A DNA stretch of 64,000 bases from Paraclostridium hominis. Its GTDB lineage: Bacteria > Bacillota > Clostridia > Peptostreptococcales > Peptostreptococcaceae. A model generated the notes under the pieces. That model searched no databases. It was not told the DNA's origin and saw only the letters and a list, made by a program, of their open reading frames with translations. Both the position numbers and the translations under genes were made by a program. Location: contig NZ_JACRWD010000002.1 in assembly GCF_014306135.1 (NCBI RefSeq), positions 1 to 64,000 of the forward strand, given 5' to 3'. This document shows, piece by piece, positions 33,834 to 42,477 of the stretch. The first letter of the stretch is position 1. The number at the start of each line of letters is the position of its first letter.

Positions 33834-34625
33834 CTAGTCTATTAAATTTTTAGCTTCAAAATAGTTAAATACAGGTCCATCTATACATATATAAGTATCA
33901 TCCATTTTGCAATGTCCACACTTACCTACTCCGCAACACATCTTTCTTTCATATGAAACCCATATATTTTCTTCATTTAAATCTCTTTTTAAAAATTCTC
34001 TTACTGTAAACTTCATCATCATAGGTGGTCCCACAACTATAGCCGATACATTATCCATATTTTTAATTTCAAGATCTGGAATATATTTAGTTACAAGACC
34101 TACATGCCCTTCATATTCTTCTTCTGCATTATCCACAGTTACTATAACATCTAGTTTTTCACTCCATCTTTTTAAATCATCTTTAAATAAAATATCTTTA
34201 GGTGATTTAAATCCTACTATTAGCTTAAAGCTTTTACATTTTCCAAAGTTATCGTAATAATAGTCCATTATACCTCTTACTGGTGCTAATCCACTTCCTC
34301 CAGCTACTACTATAATTTCTTTATCTTCATAAAGTGAAACATCAAATCCATTTCCATATGGCCCTCTTAAGAAAAATTTATCTCCAACTTTATAATTAAA
34401 TATTTCATCTGTAACCTTACCTACTTTTCTTATTGTAAAATCTATATAATCTTTACCTATTCCAGAAACTGATATAGGACTTTCTCCATATTTAGGTATT
34501 GATATTTCATAGAATTGACCTGGCAATACACCTTTAGAATTACACTTTGTTCTAAAAGTCCATTCAATCTCTGTATGTTTTATTATTTCTAAAATTTCAG
34601 CTCCAACTGGTATATATGGATTCAT
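33834..34625 (-). CDS. asrB: Anaerobic sulfite reductase subunit B
   Basis: AsrB is the FAD/NAD(H)-binding electron-input subunit, related to dihydroorotate dehydrogenase PyrK. The flavin motif RGPYGNGF, the nucleotide-binding VVAGGSGLAPVRG and a C-terminal 2Fe-2S set CCGVGKCGHC with a later Cys are seen in 263 residues. One base separates its start from the asrA stop. Confidence 0.95.
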   Translation of the reverse strand: MNPYIPVGAEILEIIKHTEIEWTFRTKCNSKGVLPGQFYEISIPKYGESPISVSGIGKDYIDFTIRKVGKVTDEIFNYKVGDKFFLRGPYGNGFDVSLYEDKEIIVVAGGSGLAPVRGIMDYYYDNFGKCKSFKLIVGFKSPKDILFKDDLKRWSEKLDVIVTVDNAEEEYEGHVGLVTKYIPDLEIKNMDNVSAIVVGPPMMMKFTVREFLKRDLNEENIWVSYERKMCCGVGKCGHCKMDDTYICIDGPVFNYFEAKNLID

Positions 34626-34626
34626 A

Positions 34627-35637
34627 TTATTTTTCCTCCTTATTTACTAGGTCATTTACTTTTTCTATACAAGTTGAAAAAGATATATACTGTGGACATG
34701 CATCATCACATCTACCGCATCCAACGCACATTTGATATCCAAACCTCTTGTTAAAATCATATATTTTGTGTAAAGTTTTAAATCTCATTCTATCTCCACG
34801 TAACTTTCTAAATGAATGTCCTCCAGCCATATCGGTATATCCATCCACATGACATGATGCCCATACTCTTCTTCTTTCTCCTACATTTTCATTTTCTTTA
34901 TAAAAGATATCTTGCATAGTAAAACATGTACATGTAGGACATACAAAGTTACATCTACCACAAGCTATACATCTATCATCGTATTCTCTCCACATATCAT
35001 CCATGCTCACCTTAAGAGGATTTATACTTTTATTTATACTTACGCTTATATCATTTTCTTTGACATAATCTACTTCAAAATCTATAACTTCTCCATCAAA
35101 GTAATTAATAAACTCTTTATCATTTATATGTAATTGTATTTCATCATTTCTTAAATTCAGACCTATTGAGTAATTATCAGTTTTATTAGAGTTCATACTT
35201 ACACAAAAGCAATTTCTAAAACTTTTACTACATCCTATAAGAACAAATTTTACTTTCTCTCTAATTCTTTTGTAAAAGTAATCTTCTTCTTTTCCGTTTC
35301 TTAAATATATCTCATCTATCCTTTTAATCCCATTAATATCACAAGCTCTTAAAAAAATTAATATATCTTTATCATATTTTTGATTAGCTTCTTTAAATTC
35401 ATCTTCTGTAAAATAAAATAGAGTTTGCGATATTGGTAAAACAATTTCCTTAGGAGAAAAATTTGACTTTTTATTTAACTCAATTTCCTCTATACTATCT
35501 ACTTCTTTATATCTAATTACATCTGTATCTGAGTACGTTCCTTTGTATGGCAATGATACAGGTGCAAATAACTTATATTTTTCTTTTAATTTCTTTAATG
35601 AATTATTAAATTCACTTGTAGATAATTTTATTTTCAT
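34627..35637 (-). CDS. asrA: Anaerobic sulfite reductase subunit A
   Basis: AsrA is an electron-transfer subunit with two 4Fe-4S motifs (CIACGRCNFVCPTC and CVGCGRCDDACP) in its C-terminal third, which passes electrons toward AsrC. I use the ATG at 35637 (336 residues); an in-frame GTG three codons earlier lies in the ribosome binding site AAGGTGG. First gene of asrABC, with a Crp/Fnr-type palindrome upstream. Confidence 0.95.
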   Translation of the reverse strand: MKIKLSTSEFNNSLKKLKEKYKLFAPVSLPYKGTYSDTDVIRYKEVDSIEEIELNKKSNFSPKEIVLPISQTLFYFTEDEFKEANQKYDKDILIFLRACDINGIKRIDEIYLRNGKEEDYFYKRIREKVKFVLIGCSKSFRNCFCVSMNSNKTDNYSIGLNLRNDEIQLHINDKEFINYFDGEVIDFEVDYVKENDISVSINKSINPLKVSMDDMWREYDDRCIACGRCNFVCPTCTCFTMQDIFYKENENVGERRRVWASCHVDGYTDMAGGHSFRKLRGDRMRFKTLHKIYDFNKRFGYQMCVGCGRCDDACPQYISFSTCIEKVNDLVNKEEK

Positions 35638-35673
35638 ATAACCCACCTTCTCAATTATTAGTTTGTTAAATAA

Positions 35674-35715
35674 ATATTAACATTATTTTAATTTTACTTC
35701 CGTGATATATATCAC
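35674..35715 (-). promoter_or_regulatory. Crp/Fnr-type site at class II position before asrA
   Basis: GTGATATATATCAC (35702-35715) is a perfect palindrome of the TGTGA-N6-TCACA class. TAATAT (35679-35674 on the minus strand) fits a -10 whose start point would fall about 41.5 bases from the palindrome centre, the classic activator spacing. Confidence 0.7.
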
Positions 35716-35749
35716 ACTTTGACTAAAATCTAACAATTTTTAAATATAA

Positions 35750-35800
35750 AAATAGCAAAATACTTTAGTTCCTAATTCCCTTTAAAGTATTTTGCTATTT
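35750..35800 (-). terminator. Terminator embedded in the end of the crp/fnr gene
   Basis: An 18-base perfect stem (AAATAGCAAAATACTTTA and complement) uses the last codons of the gene as its left arm, with the stop codon in the loop; TTTTTA follows on the minus strand. Confidence 0.85.
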
Positions 35801-36455
35801 CAGCTTTTCTTACATATATATTTTTATTTATAAATTTTACAAGTTCATGTTTTTCTAAGATTTTCATTGCTCTTGATAAACTTTCTCTTGGACATCCTAA
35901 CATATCAGATAAATAAGTTATAGTTATTTTTAAATCTATAAAATGCCATCCATCTATTTCTTTTCCATATTCATTAGCTAGCCTATAAAGTTTTGCAGCT
36001 AATCTTTTGTCTATTTTTATTGAAATAGAGTTTTTAACTTGTCTGTATAATCTTCTGTTTCGCCTTTCCATATAACTTATAATATTTTTGGTTAATTCAA
36101 AGTCATTTTTCATCATATCTAAAAAAGCTTTTAAATTATATTCTAGTATTAAACAATCTTCAAATGCTTCACAACTTATAGTAGATTTTTTAAATTCTAA
36201 ACTTATTTCATTTATCATCTCACCTTTGTTTAATATAAATATTATTTTTCTATCTCCATTTTCACTTATTTTAAATATAGAAGCCTTTCCTTCAACTAGA
36301 ATATATACCTTATCAACTATATCTTTTTCATTAAATAATATGTGTTTTTGATTTAGAGAAATTAAATTTCCATTTCTAAAAATTTTTTCTTTTGTGCTAT
36401 CATCTATATTTTTAAATATTTTTATATGTTCTAAATTATATTTATTATTTCCCAT
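35772..36455 (-). CDS. Crp/Fnr-family transcriptional regulator
   Basis: The 227-residue protein has an N-terminal cyclic-nucleotide-like beta barrel (about 15-125) and a C-terminal winged helix with recognition helix CPRESLSRAMK (about 185-195). The RExxxR triad matches the CRP residues that read TGTGA, in accord with the GTGA-N6-TCAC site before asrA. It lacks the N-terminal cysteine cluster of FNR, so an Fe-S oxygen sensor is unlikely. It lies upstream of asrABC on the same strand, with a terminator between. I infer that it activates asrABC; its ligand is unknown. Confidence 0.88.
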   Translation of the reverse strand: MGNNKYNLEHIKIFKNIDDSTKEKIFRNGNLISLNQKHILFNEKDIVDKVYILVEGKASIFKISENGDRKIIFILNKGEMINEISLEFKKSTISCEAFEDCLILEYNLKAFLDMMKNDFELTKNIISYMERRNRRLYRQVKNSISIKIDKRLAAKLYRLANEYGKEIDGWHFIDLKITITYLSDMLGCPRESLSRAMKILEKHELVKFINKNIYVRKAEIAKYFKGN

Positions 36456-36595
36456 AAAATCTTGTTCTCCTTGAAAGTTAATCCTCTAATCTACATTTTA
36501 CTTTTTTGTTTAAACTCTGTCCACAGATTAGTATATGTTTAATTTTATTTATATAATAAATACTTTTAACAATTACAAAGTTCATAAAAAATATA

Positions 36596-36629
36596 AAAAT
36601 AGCTATCTAAAAATTTAGATAGCTATTTT
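36596..36629 (-). terminator. Terminator of DUF975 gene
   Basis: AAAATAGCTATCTAAA pairs with TTTAGATAGCTATTTT around a 2-3 base loop. Confidence 0.85.
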
Positions 36630-36631
36630 AT

Positions 36632-37330
36632 TTAATTATTTATACTATTAAAGCTTAAGTCTCTATAAAAATTAGCTTGCGTTAAACTCACATATGGAAT
36701 TAACCATAAATAACCTATTCCTAATGTAATAATAGCAAGAATTGCCCATCCTATAAAACTTAATTGTATAACAAAATATCTCCATTTATTACCTTTCATC
36801 ATCTTTATACTCAAACTCATAGCTTCAATAGTACTTAAATGTTCGTGTTCTATTATTATATATGGAGTTAAAGCTAAAGCTAAATCAAATATTGTAAGTG
36901 CAATAATGAATAAACATATTACCAATATTCCTATAATAGCTCCTAGTCCCCATGTTATATCAGTAAAAATAAATGAAGCAATAGCTCCACCAACAACAAA
37001 CATTACTATAAACATTGATACGAATACAACTAAGCTTATTATAATTGTAAAAATTAGTGATTTTACTAATTTACTCATGGATACTAATAAATCACTAAAA
37101 CTAACATTTCCTATTTTTTCAATGAACATTAGATAAAAATTAGGTAATCCTACAGTTGCCCATACCCCAAGGCCAAAAACTAATATAAATGTTATAATTG
37201 AGCTAGTTTCATCTTGAAATAAACTTAATACAGTTGACAATACAACATATAACAGTGTTAATACTACAGGAATTGTCCAATGCCCTTTTAATTGACTCTT
37301 TGATAGCTCTTTTAATTCTACCCTATTAAT
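36632..37330 (-). CDS. DUF975 family membrane protein, apparent ATT start
   Basis: The obvious ATG/TTG-started frame (from 37240) lacks the family N-terminus. Reading upstream in frame gives (M)NRVELKELSKSQLKGHW, the typical start of DUF975 proteins, directly after GAGGAGGAG and eight bases. The only codon at the right place is ATT, and the frame is closed by TAG farther up with no ATG, GTG or TTG between. The 232-residue protein has about five membrane segments (residues 20-45, 55-80, 100-130, 140-165, 190-215). Function unknown. Confidence 0.8.
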   Translation of the reverse strand: MNRVELKELSKSQLKGHWTIPVVLTLLYVVLSTVLSLFQDETSSIITFILVFGLGVWATVGLPNFYLMFIEKIGNVSFSDLLVSMSKLVKSLIFTIIISLVVFVSMFIVMFVVGGAIASFIFTDITWGLGAIIGILVICLFIIALTIFDLALALTPYIIIEHEHLSTIEAMSLSIKMMKGNKWRYFVIQLSFIGWAILAIITLGIGYLWLIPYVSLTQANFYRDLSFNSINN

Positions 37331-37468
37331 TTTAAACTCCTCCTCTAACCCTTTAGTTATATACTAAAAAAATATATACATTATATTATATTAAAAACTT
37401 TGATTTTATTGATTAGATTCTTATTTTATTGATATATATTATATATAAATAAATTTTGAGGTGACATA

Positions 37469-38236
37469 ATGATAACAATAATTTCCCCGGCAACAACTAT
37501 GAACTTTGATAGAAATGTAGATATTAAATTTTCTAAACCATTCTTTGATAAAGACATAAAAAAACTTATAGATATACTAAAATCTTTAGATATTATTGAA
37601 ATTGGAAATTTTATGAATTTAAGTGATGACTTAGCTAATTTAAATTACGATAGATATAAAATTTTAGGTACTGATAAAAGTAAATATTTACAAGCAATAC
37701 TTGCATTTGATGGACAAGTTTTTAACTGTATAAATGTTGATGATTTTAATGATGATGATTTTGAGTTTGCTAATAATCATCTAAGAATTATGTCTGGATT
37801 ATATGGCATTTTAAAACCATTTGATTTAATCCAATCTTATAGACTTGAGATGAAAGCTAAACTAAAAAATGAATTAGGAAATGATTTATATAAATTTTGG
37901 AAAAATAAACTAACTTCTTATTTATATGATGAGCTTTTAAATCAAAATGATAAAACTTTAGTAAATTTAGCTTCTAATGAATATTCTAAAGCTATAAATC
38001 TTAAATCTTTATCTAAAGATTTTAATATTATTAACATAGAGTTTAAAGATTATAGAGAAAATAGTAACTCATATAAAGTTATTGGTCTTTACTCTAAGAA
38101 AGCCAGAGGCTATTTAACTAGATATATAATAAAAAATAAAATAGATAATATAAATGAACTTAAAAACTTTAATTACGATGGATATGTTTTTAATAATGAA
38201 CTTTCAGATAGTAATAACTTCATATTTACTAGATAA
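37469..38236 (+). CDS. yaaA: YaaA family protein (peroxide stress, DUF328)
   Basis: The 255 residues match the YaaA fold by motif: ISPATTMNF at the N-terminus, ILAFDGQVF and MSGLYGILKPFDLIQSYRLEM in the middle, NLASNEYSKAI and KARGYLTRYIIK later. E. coli YaaA lowers free iron and DNA damage during peroxide stress; the DNA-binding fold is known but its action is not. The start follows GAGGTGA. Monocistronic; a shared terminator follows. Confidence 0.92.
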   Translation: MITIISPATTMNFDRNVDIKFSKPFFDKDIKKLIDILKSLDIIEIGNFMNLSDDLANLNYDRYKILGTDKSKYLQAILAFDGQVFNCINVDDFNDDDFEFANNHLRIMSGLYGILKPFDLIQSYRLEMKAKLKNELGNDLYKFWKNKLTSYLYDELLNQNDKTLVNLASNEYSKAINLKSLSKDFNIINIEFKDYRENSNSYKVIGLYSKKARGYLTRYIIKNKIDNINELKNFNYDGYVFNNELSDSNNFIFTR

Positions 38237-38244
38237 ATTTAAGC

Positions 38245-38283
38245 AAAAAGTCTAAATAAAAATTATTTTATTTAGACTTTTTC
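38245..38283. terminator. Bidirectional terminator between convergent genes
   Basis: AAAAAGTCTAAATAAAA and its complement form a 17-base stem with a short loop between yaaA and the next minus-strand gene. Confidence 0.88.
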
Positions 38284-38286
38284 TTA

Positions 38287-38613
38287 TTATTTTATATCTA
38301 TTATAAAATTATCTTTAACCGTAGAGTTTCTACCTGACAAATCTTTTAATATAAGTTCTACATCTATATTATAAGTTTTATATCCTAGCTGATTAATATT
38401 TAATATTTTATAACTATTTACCCATTTCTCTGAATCATATCTACTCCATTTATAAGTTTCATTATCTCTTAATTCTTCTATAAATGCCTGTTTTATCTTT
38501 TTATTTAAATCTACGCTTAAATTTCTTCTAAATCCTATATTACTCATAAATGATAAGATAACTAAGCATATTAAAATTATAAATCCAGTTACTTTAAATC
38601 TTTTTATATTCAC
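38287..38613 (-). CDS. Small single-span membrane protein, unknown
   Basis: The 108-residue product has one N-terminal membrane helix (about 9-26, GFIILICLVILSFMSNIGF) and an outer domain of about 80 residues with alternating strand pattern (YKTYNIDVELILKDL). No known domain is recognised. It has its own promoter region and shares a terminator with yaaA. Confidence 0.6.
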   Translation of the reverse strand: MNIKRFKVTGFIILICLVILSFMSNIGFRRNLSVDLNKKIKQAFIEELRDNETYKWSRYDSEKWVNSYKILNINQLGYKTYNIDVELILKDLSGRNSTVKDNFIIDIK

Positions 38614-38768
38614 TATACCACCCTTTTTAAGATTTTTCTGATATAGTTAATTTTAACTTTTTTAACTTTTATTATTCTAATATATTACTTGTATATTAAA
38701 TTTTTATAGATTATAATTTTAATTTTTGGGTATATACTAAAAGACTTAAAATTTGGAGGTTTCTGAAT

Positions 38769-39536
38769 ATGAAATACAATTATAATTTAGAATTAAATAA
38801 TATAGTAGAAAAAATATATAAAGAACTGATATATAAAATAGCTATTAATGATTCAAGAATAGATTTTTCAAAGGATAAAATAGATAATACTAAGAAATTA
38901 CTTTCTAGTGAAAAAGTTTATATAGGAAGCGATATGGATGAATTTATAATAAATTATATACCTAAAGGTCATGAAGGAAATTTATTTAGAGTTTGCATCG
39001 CAAAGTATCATAATAGACTTCATCCTAGATTTGAAAACTATAAAGGCGAGCCTATAGTTGATTCTAGCTATAATAAATTTGCATTACTTCTTTGGGAAGA
39101 ACATATGAATAATTTACTAATTTCAGATGTTCAAAATTTATTTAATCAAAAAAATTTCATAAACTTTGTAGATGATAAATTAGATAATTATATAGATGAG
39201 TTATCATCTCGTATTACTGAATATAAAAATAAATTAGTAACTATAGATTTTAAAAATAAAGAAAATCTATTAGAGACTATAGCGAATATGATATTAAATG
39301 AAGAACTTCCTTTTGAGCTTTCTCACTCAATAGTTGATATGGACAAGCTTAGAGATGATATGACTAAAATGGCTACATCATTTGATATGTATAATGAATT
39401 TGATAAACTAGAAGACGATACAAAATACTGTTTAATAAATTACTGTAAATATAATCCAGATGATTTACTTAATGAATTGACAAGTAATCATGGATTTAAA
39501 TTAGTAAGTAATGGCTGTTTAATTAAAAATAAATAA
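38769..39536 (+). CDS. Uncharacterised cytosolic protein
   Basis: A 255-residue acidic, helical protein with no membrane helix or signal. A short strand-rich block near residues 50-100 (VYIGSDMDEFIINYIPKG, FRVCIAKYHNRLHPRF) is followed by long helices. I do not recognise a family or catalytic motif. GGAGG precedes the ATG, and a terminator follows, so it is a genuine single gene. Confidence 0.65.
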   Translation: MKYNYNLELNNIVEKIYKELIYKIAINDSRIDFSKDKIDNTKKLLSSEKVYIGSDMDEFIINYIPKGHEGNLFRVCIAKYHNRLHPRFENYKGEPIVDSSYNKFALLLWEEHMNNLLISDVQNLFNQKNFINFVDDKLDNYIDELSSRITEYKNKLVTIDFKNKENLLETIANMILNEELPFELSHSIVDMDKLRDDMTKMATSFDMYNEFDKLEDDTKYCLINYCKYNPDDLLNELTSNHGFKLVSNGCLIKNK

Positions 39537-39543
39537 TATAAAC

Positions 39544-39590
39544 AAAGGTAGTATAACTATTTTTTCTTAATTTAGTTACACTACCTTTTA
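39544..39590. terminator. Bidirectional terminator between convergent genes
   Basis: AAAGGTAGTATAACTA pairs with TAGTTACACTACCTTT with one mismatch, around a T-rich loop. Confidence 0.75.
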
Positions 39591-39591
39591 A

Positions 39592-40170
39592 TTATCTTTT
39601 TATAATATGTCCAAAGAAGTTTGTATCTAAATGGTCAAACTCTACATGTTTTTCTCCTCCATAAGTAAAGTATATCCCATCTACCCATTCACCTTTATAC
39701 TCTCTTTGAAGTAAACTTTCAACTAAAGTATAGCAAGTTATATTTGCACCAGTGCTTCCTTGGAAAAATCTATTACTCCAAAATTTTTCATTTTGATCTT
39801 CACTAATATCTATATATGCTATATTATCTTTTATTTTTAAGCATTTTATAGGAGCATTTTCAAATTGTACTTTTGAAACTTCACTTATAACTAAATTTAA
39901 TTTATCTTCTATAGATAACTTTTCATCTATTGATACACTTCCTGTAACTATAGTTTCATTTGTATTAGCATCCTTACTTAAAATTTTAAGTTTTGATTGA
40001 TTTGTATTTGAAACCTCATTTCCTTTATTATCAGTATCAGATTTGTTTTCACCTTGAGTCTTATTTACACTCGGTACTTTATTTTCTATATTTTTTTCTA
40101 TTCTACTACATCCTGTTAATAAAAAAATACTTATAAATACCAAACTAAAAATTTGTTTAAACTTTTTCAT
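39592..40170 (-). CDS. Lipoprotein with GerMN-like domain
   Basis: The leader ends at FLLTGCSR (Cys 21), a good lipobox. An Asn/Lys/Ser linker (about 25-60) precedes a domain (about 80-185) with LVISEVSKVQF, IKDNIAYIDIS, SNRFFQGSTGANITCYTLVESLL and VDGIYFTYGGEKHVEF, which resembles the sporulation/germination GerMN fold. Proteins with this domain act in spore cortex hydrolysis and septal wall assembly. Assignment is by pattern only. Monocistronic. Confidence 0.6.
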   Translation of the reverse strand: MKKFKQIFSLVFISIFLLTGCSRIEKNIENKVPSVNKTQGENKSDTDNKGNEVSNTNQSKLKILSKDANTNETIVTGSVSIDEKLSIEDKLNLVISEVSKVQFENAPIKCLKIKDNIAYIDISEDQNEKFWSNRFFQGSTGANITCYTLVESLLQREYKGEWVDGIYFTYGGEKHVEFDHLDTNFFGHIIKR

Positions 40171-40249
40171 ATGTATACCTCCATATTTTTTATATAATAT
40201 GTATTTAATAAATTGTATGAATTTACATATGAAAATATTTTAAATATTT

Positions 40250-41785
40250 TTAGTTTATGCTATTTAACTCAGATACTAATTCTTCATCTTCCTTCGCCCA
40301 TAAAAGTGATCTTTCAACTGCTCTTTTCCATCCCTTATATAATATTATTCTCTTTCTTTCATCCATATTAGGTATGAATTCTTTTTCTATTTCCCATTTT
40401 TCTTTAATTTCATCTACACTTTTATAAAATCCTACTGATAGTCCAGCAAGATATGCTGCCCCTAAAGCTGTGGTTTCTATAACCTTAGGTCTATCTATAT
40501 TAACATTTAATATATCTGATTGGAATTGCATTAAAAAGTTGTTAGCACTAGCTCCACCATCTACTCTAAGACATTTTAAATCTATATCAGAATCCTCTTG
40601 CATAGCATTTAAAACATCCTTAGTTTGATATGCAATAGATTCTAATGTTGCTCTAACTATATGACCTCTTTTTGCTCCTCTAGTTAACCCAAATATAGCT
40701 CCTCTTGCGTACATATCCCAATAAGGTGCTCCAAGTCCTGTAAATGCTGGAACTACATAAACTCCATTAGTGTCTTTTACTTGATTTGCATAATATTCTG
40801 ATTGTCCTGAGTCATATATTAATCTAAGTTCATCCCTTAACCATTGAATGGATGCTCCACCAACAAATATACTTCCTTCTAATGCATAATTAACCTTTCC
40901 ATCCACTCCCCAGGCTATAGTCGTTAGTAATCCATTCTTAGATTCAACTATTTTATCTCCTGTGTTCATTAATAAAAAACAACCTGTTCCATATGTATTT
41001 TTAACACTACCTTTTTCAAAGCAAGTTTGCCCAAATAGTGCAGCTTGTTGATCTCCTGCACATCCTGATATAGGTATCTTTGCCCCTGCTAACATTTCTC
41101 CATCTGTATATCCATATATTTCACTTGATGGCCTAACTTGTGGTAGCATACTTTTTGGTATATTTAGCTCATTTAATATATCTTCATCCCACTTTAATTC
41201 TTTTATATTGTATAACATAGTTCTAGATGCATTTGAATAATCTGTAATGTGAACTTTCCCTCTAGTTAAATTCCATATCAACCAAGTGTCTACTGTCCCA
41301 AATAAAAGTTCTCCATTTTCAGCCTTTTCTCTTGCACCTTCCACATTTTCTAATATCCAGTTTATCTTCGTCGCTGAAAAGTAAGCATCTACTATTAATC
41401 CTGTTTTTTCTTTTATGATAGGTTCTAATCCTTTTTCTTTTAATCTATCACATATATCTGCGGTTCTTCTACACTGCCAAACAATAGCATTATATATAGG
41501 CTTTCCTGTGTTTTTATCCCAAACTATAGTAGTTTCTCTTTGGTTTGTTATACCTATTGCTGCTATTTCATCTGGCCTTACAGATGAAGTTTCCAAAACT
41601 TCTCTTAAAACCCCGCTTTGACTTCCCCAAATTTCCATAGGGTTATGTTCTACCCAAGAAGGCTTTGGATAAAACTGAGTAAATTCTTTTTGTGCAGATG
41701 AAACTACATTACCATATTTATCAAATAAAATCGCTCTGGAACTAGTCGTTCCTTGATCTAGTGCTATTATATATTTTTTTTCCAT
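40250..41785 (-). CDS. glpK: Glycerol kinase
   Basis: GlpK phosphorylates glycerol to glycerol 3-phosphate. The FGGY-kinase signatures are intact: ALDQGTTSSRAILFD, ITNQRETT, VDTWLIWNLT, GCAGDQQAALFGQ, GTGCFLLMNTG and GLTRGAKRGHI. The 511-residue length is somewhat above the usual 497-505. No glpF or glpO gene is beside it, so it seems to stand alone. Confidence 0.96.
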   Translation of the reverse strand: MEKKYIIALDQGTTSSRAILFDKYGNVVSSAQKEFTQFYPKPSWVEHNPMEIWGSQSGVLREVLETSSVRPDEIAAIGITNQRETTIVWDKNTGKPIYNAIVWQCRRTADICDRLKEKGLEPIIKEKTGLIVDAYFSATKINWILENVEGAREKAENGELLFGTVDTWLIWNLTRGKVHITDYSNASRTMLYNIKELKWDEDILNELNIPKSMLPQVRPSSEIYGYTDGEMLAGAKIPISGCAGDQQAALFGQTCFEKGSVKNTYGTGCFLLMNTGDKIVESKNGLLTTIAWGVDGKVNYALEGSIFVGGASIQWLRDELRLIYDSGQSEYYANQVKDTNGVYVVPAFTGLGAPYWDMYARGAIFGLTRGAKRGHIVRATLESIAYQTKDVLNAMQEDSDIDLKCLRVDGGASANNFLMQFQSDILNVNIDRPKVIETTALGAAYLAGLSVGFYKSVDEIKEKWEIEKEFIPNMDERKRIILYKGWKRAVERSLLWAKEDEELVSELNSIN

Positions 41786-41892
41786 ATCTATCTCCTTAAA
41801 GTCATCTTATTAACATACTATGCTTTAAGTAAATATTAACAATAAAATACATCTACTACAATGACTTTAAATAAAGTTATTTTTTAAACAAG

Positions 41893-42354
41893 TTATCTTT
41901 TTTCTATTTTATAATTGCAATTTTTATAAGTTATAGGTGTTCCACTTGTTTTATTGTTATGATATTGTACTACTTCAATTTTGTGTATACCTTCATTTAA
42001 ATCTTCCTCATATATAGTTAAATTTATAGAATTAGATTTACCTAGTTCTTCTATCGTATTTAATTTTTCATCTATGTATATATAGCTAGACTTAGAACTA
42101 TCAAAATCTTTTGATTCAAGACCTAATTGAACTAATCCTTTATAATCATCTATGTATATAACTGGTGTTTCTCCATCTTCTGAATTATCAGTAGGCGTAG
42201 TTATTATAATTTTACCCTTACCCATTTCACTTGTTAATTTATTTGGAATTACCTTATCTTCCTTTAACTTTTGATCTACAACTTTTTCAGAACACCCAAC
42301 TATTAATATAATTACTAAAAAAATCATTGGAAATAAATATAGTAATCTTTTCAT
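41893..42354 (-). CDS. Small lipoprotein, unknown
   Basis: From the ATG at 42354, five bases after GGAGG, the product is 153 residues; a longer reading adds 14 codons without a binding site. The leader ends at LIVGCSEK, a lipobox (Cys 20). The outer part shows strand pattern and Ser/Thr/Asp-rich turns (TTPTDNSEDGETPVIYIDDY), ending with KIEVVQYHNNKTSG, which suggests an immunoglobulin-like beta domain. Function unknown. Confidence 0.65.
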   Translation of the reverse strand: MKRLLYLFPMIFLVIILIVGCSEKVVDQKLKEDKVIPNKLTSEMGKGKIIITTPTDNSEDGETPVIYIDDYKGLVQLGLESKDFDSSKSSYIYIDEKLNTIEELGKSNSINLTIYEEDLNEGIHKIEVVQYHNNKTSGTPITYKNCNYKIEKR

Positions 42355-42406
42355 ATAAACCTCCATAAAATCTATATTAAAGATTATTATTCCCAATATA
42401 ATAAAA

Positions 42407-42436
42407 AAAAAGCATGAATTATATAATTCACACTTC
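42407..42436 (-). terminator. Terminator of SulP gene
   Basis: A hairpin centred on GAATTATATAATTC is followed by nine T on the minus strand. Confidence 0.7.
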
Positions 42437-42477
42437 TTTTTCTAAATTTAATTATATAGAAATTTAAATAATATACA

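Noticed and set aside
34627..35646. Upstream GTG start for asrA
   Set aside because: The GTG lies inside the AAGGTGG ribosome binding site; the ATG three codons later is correctly spaced.
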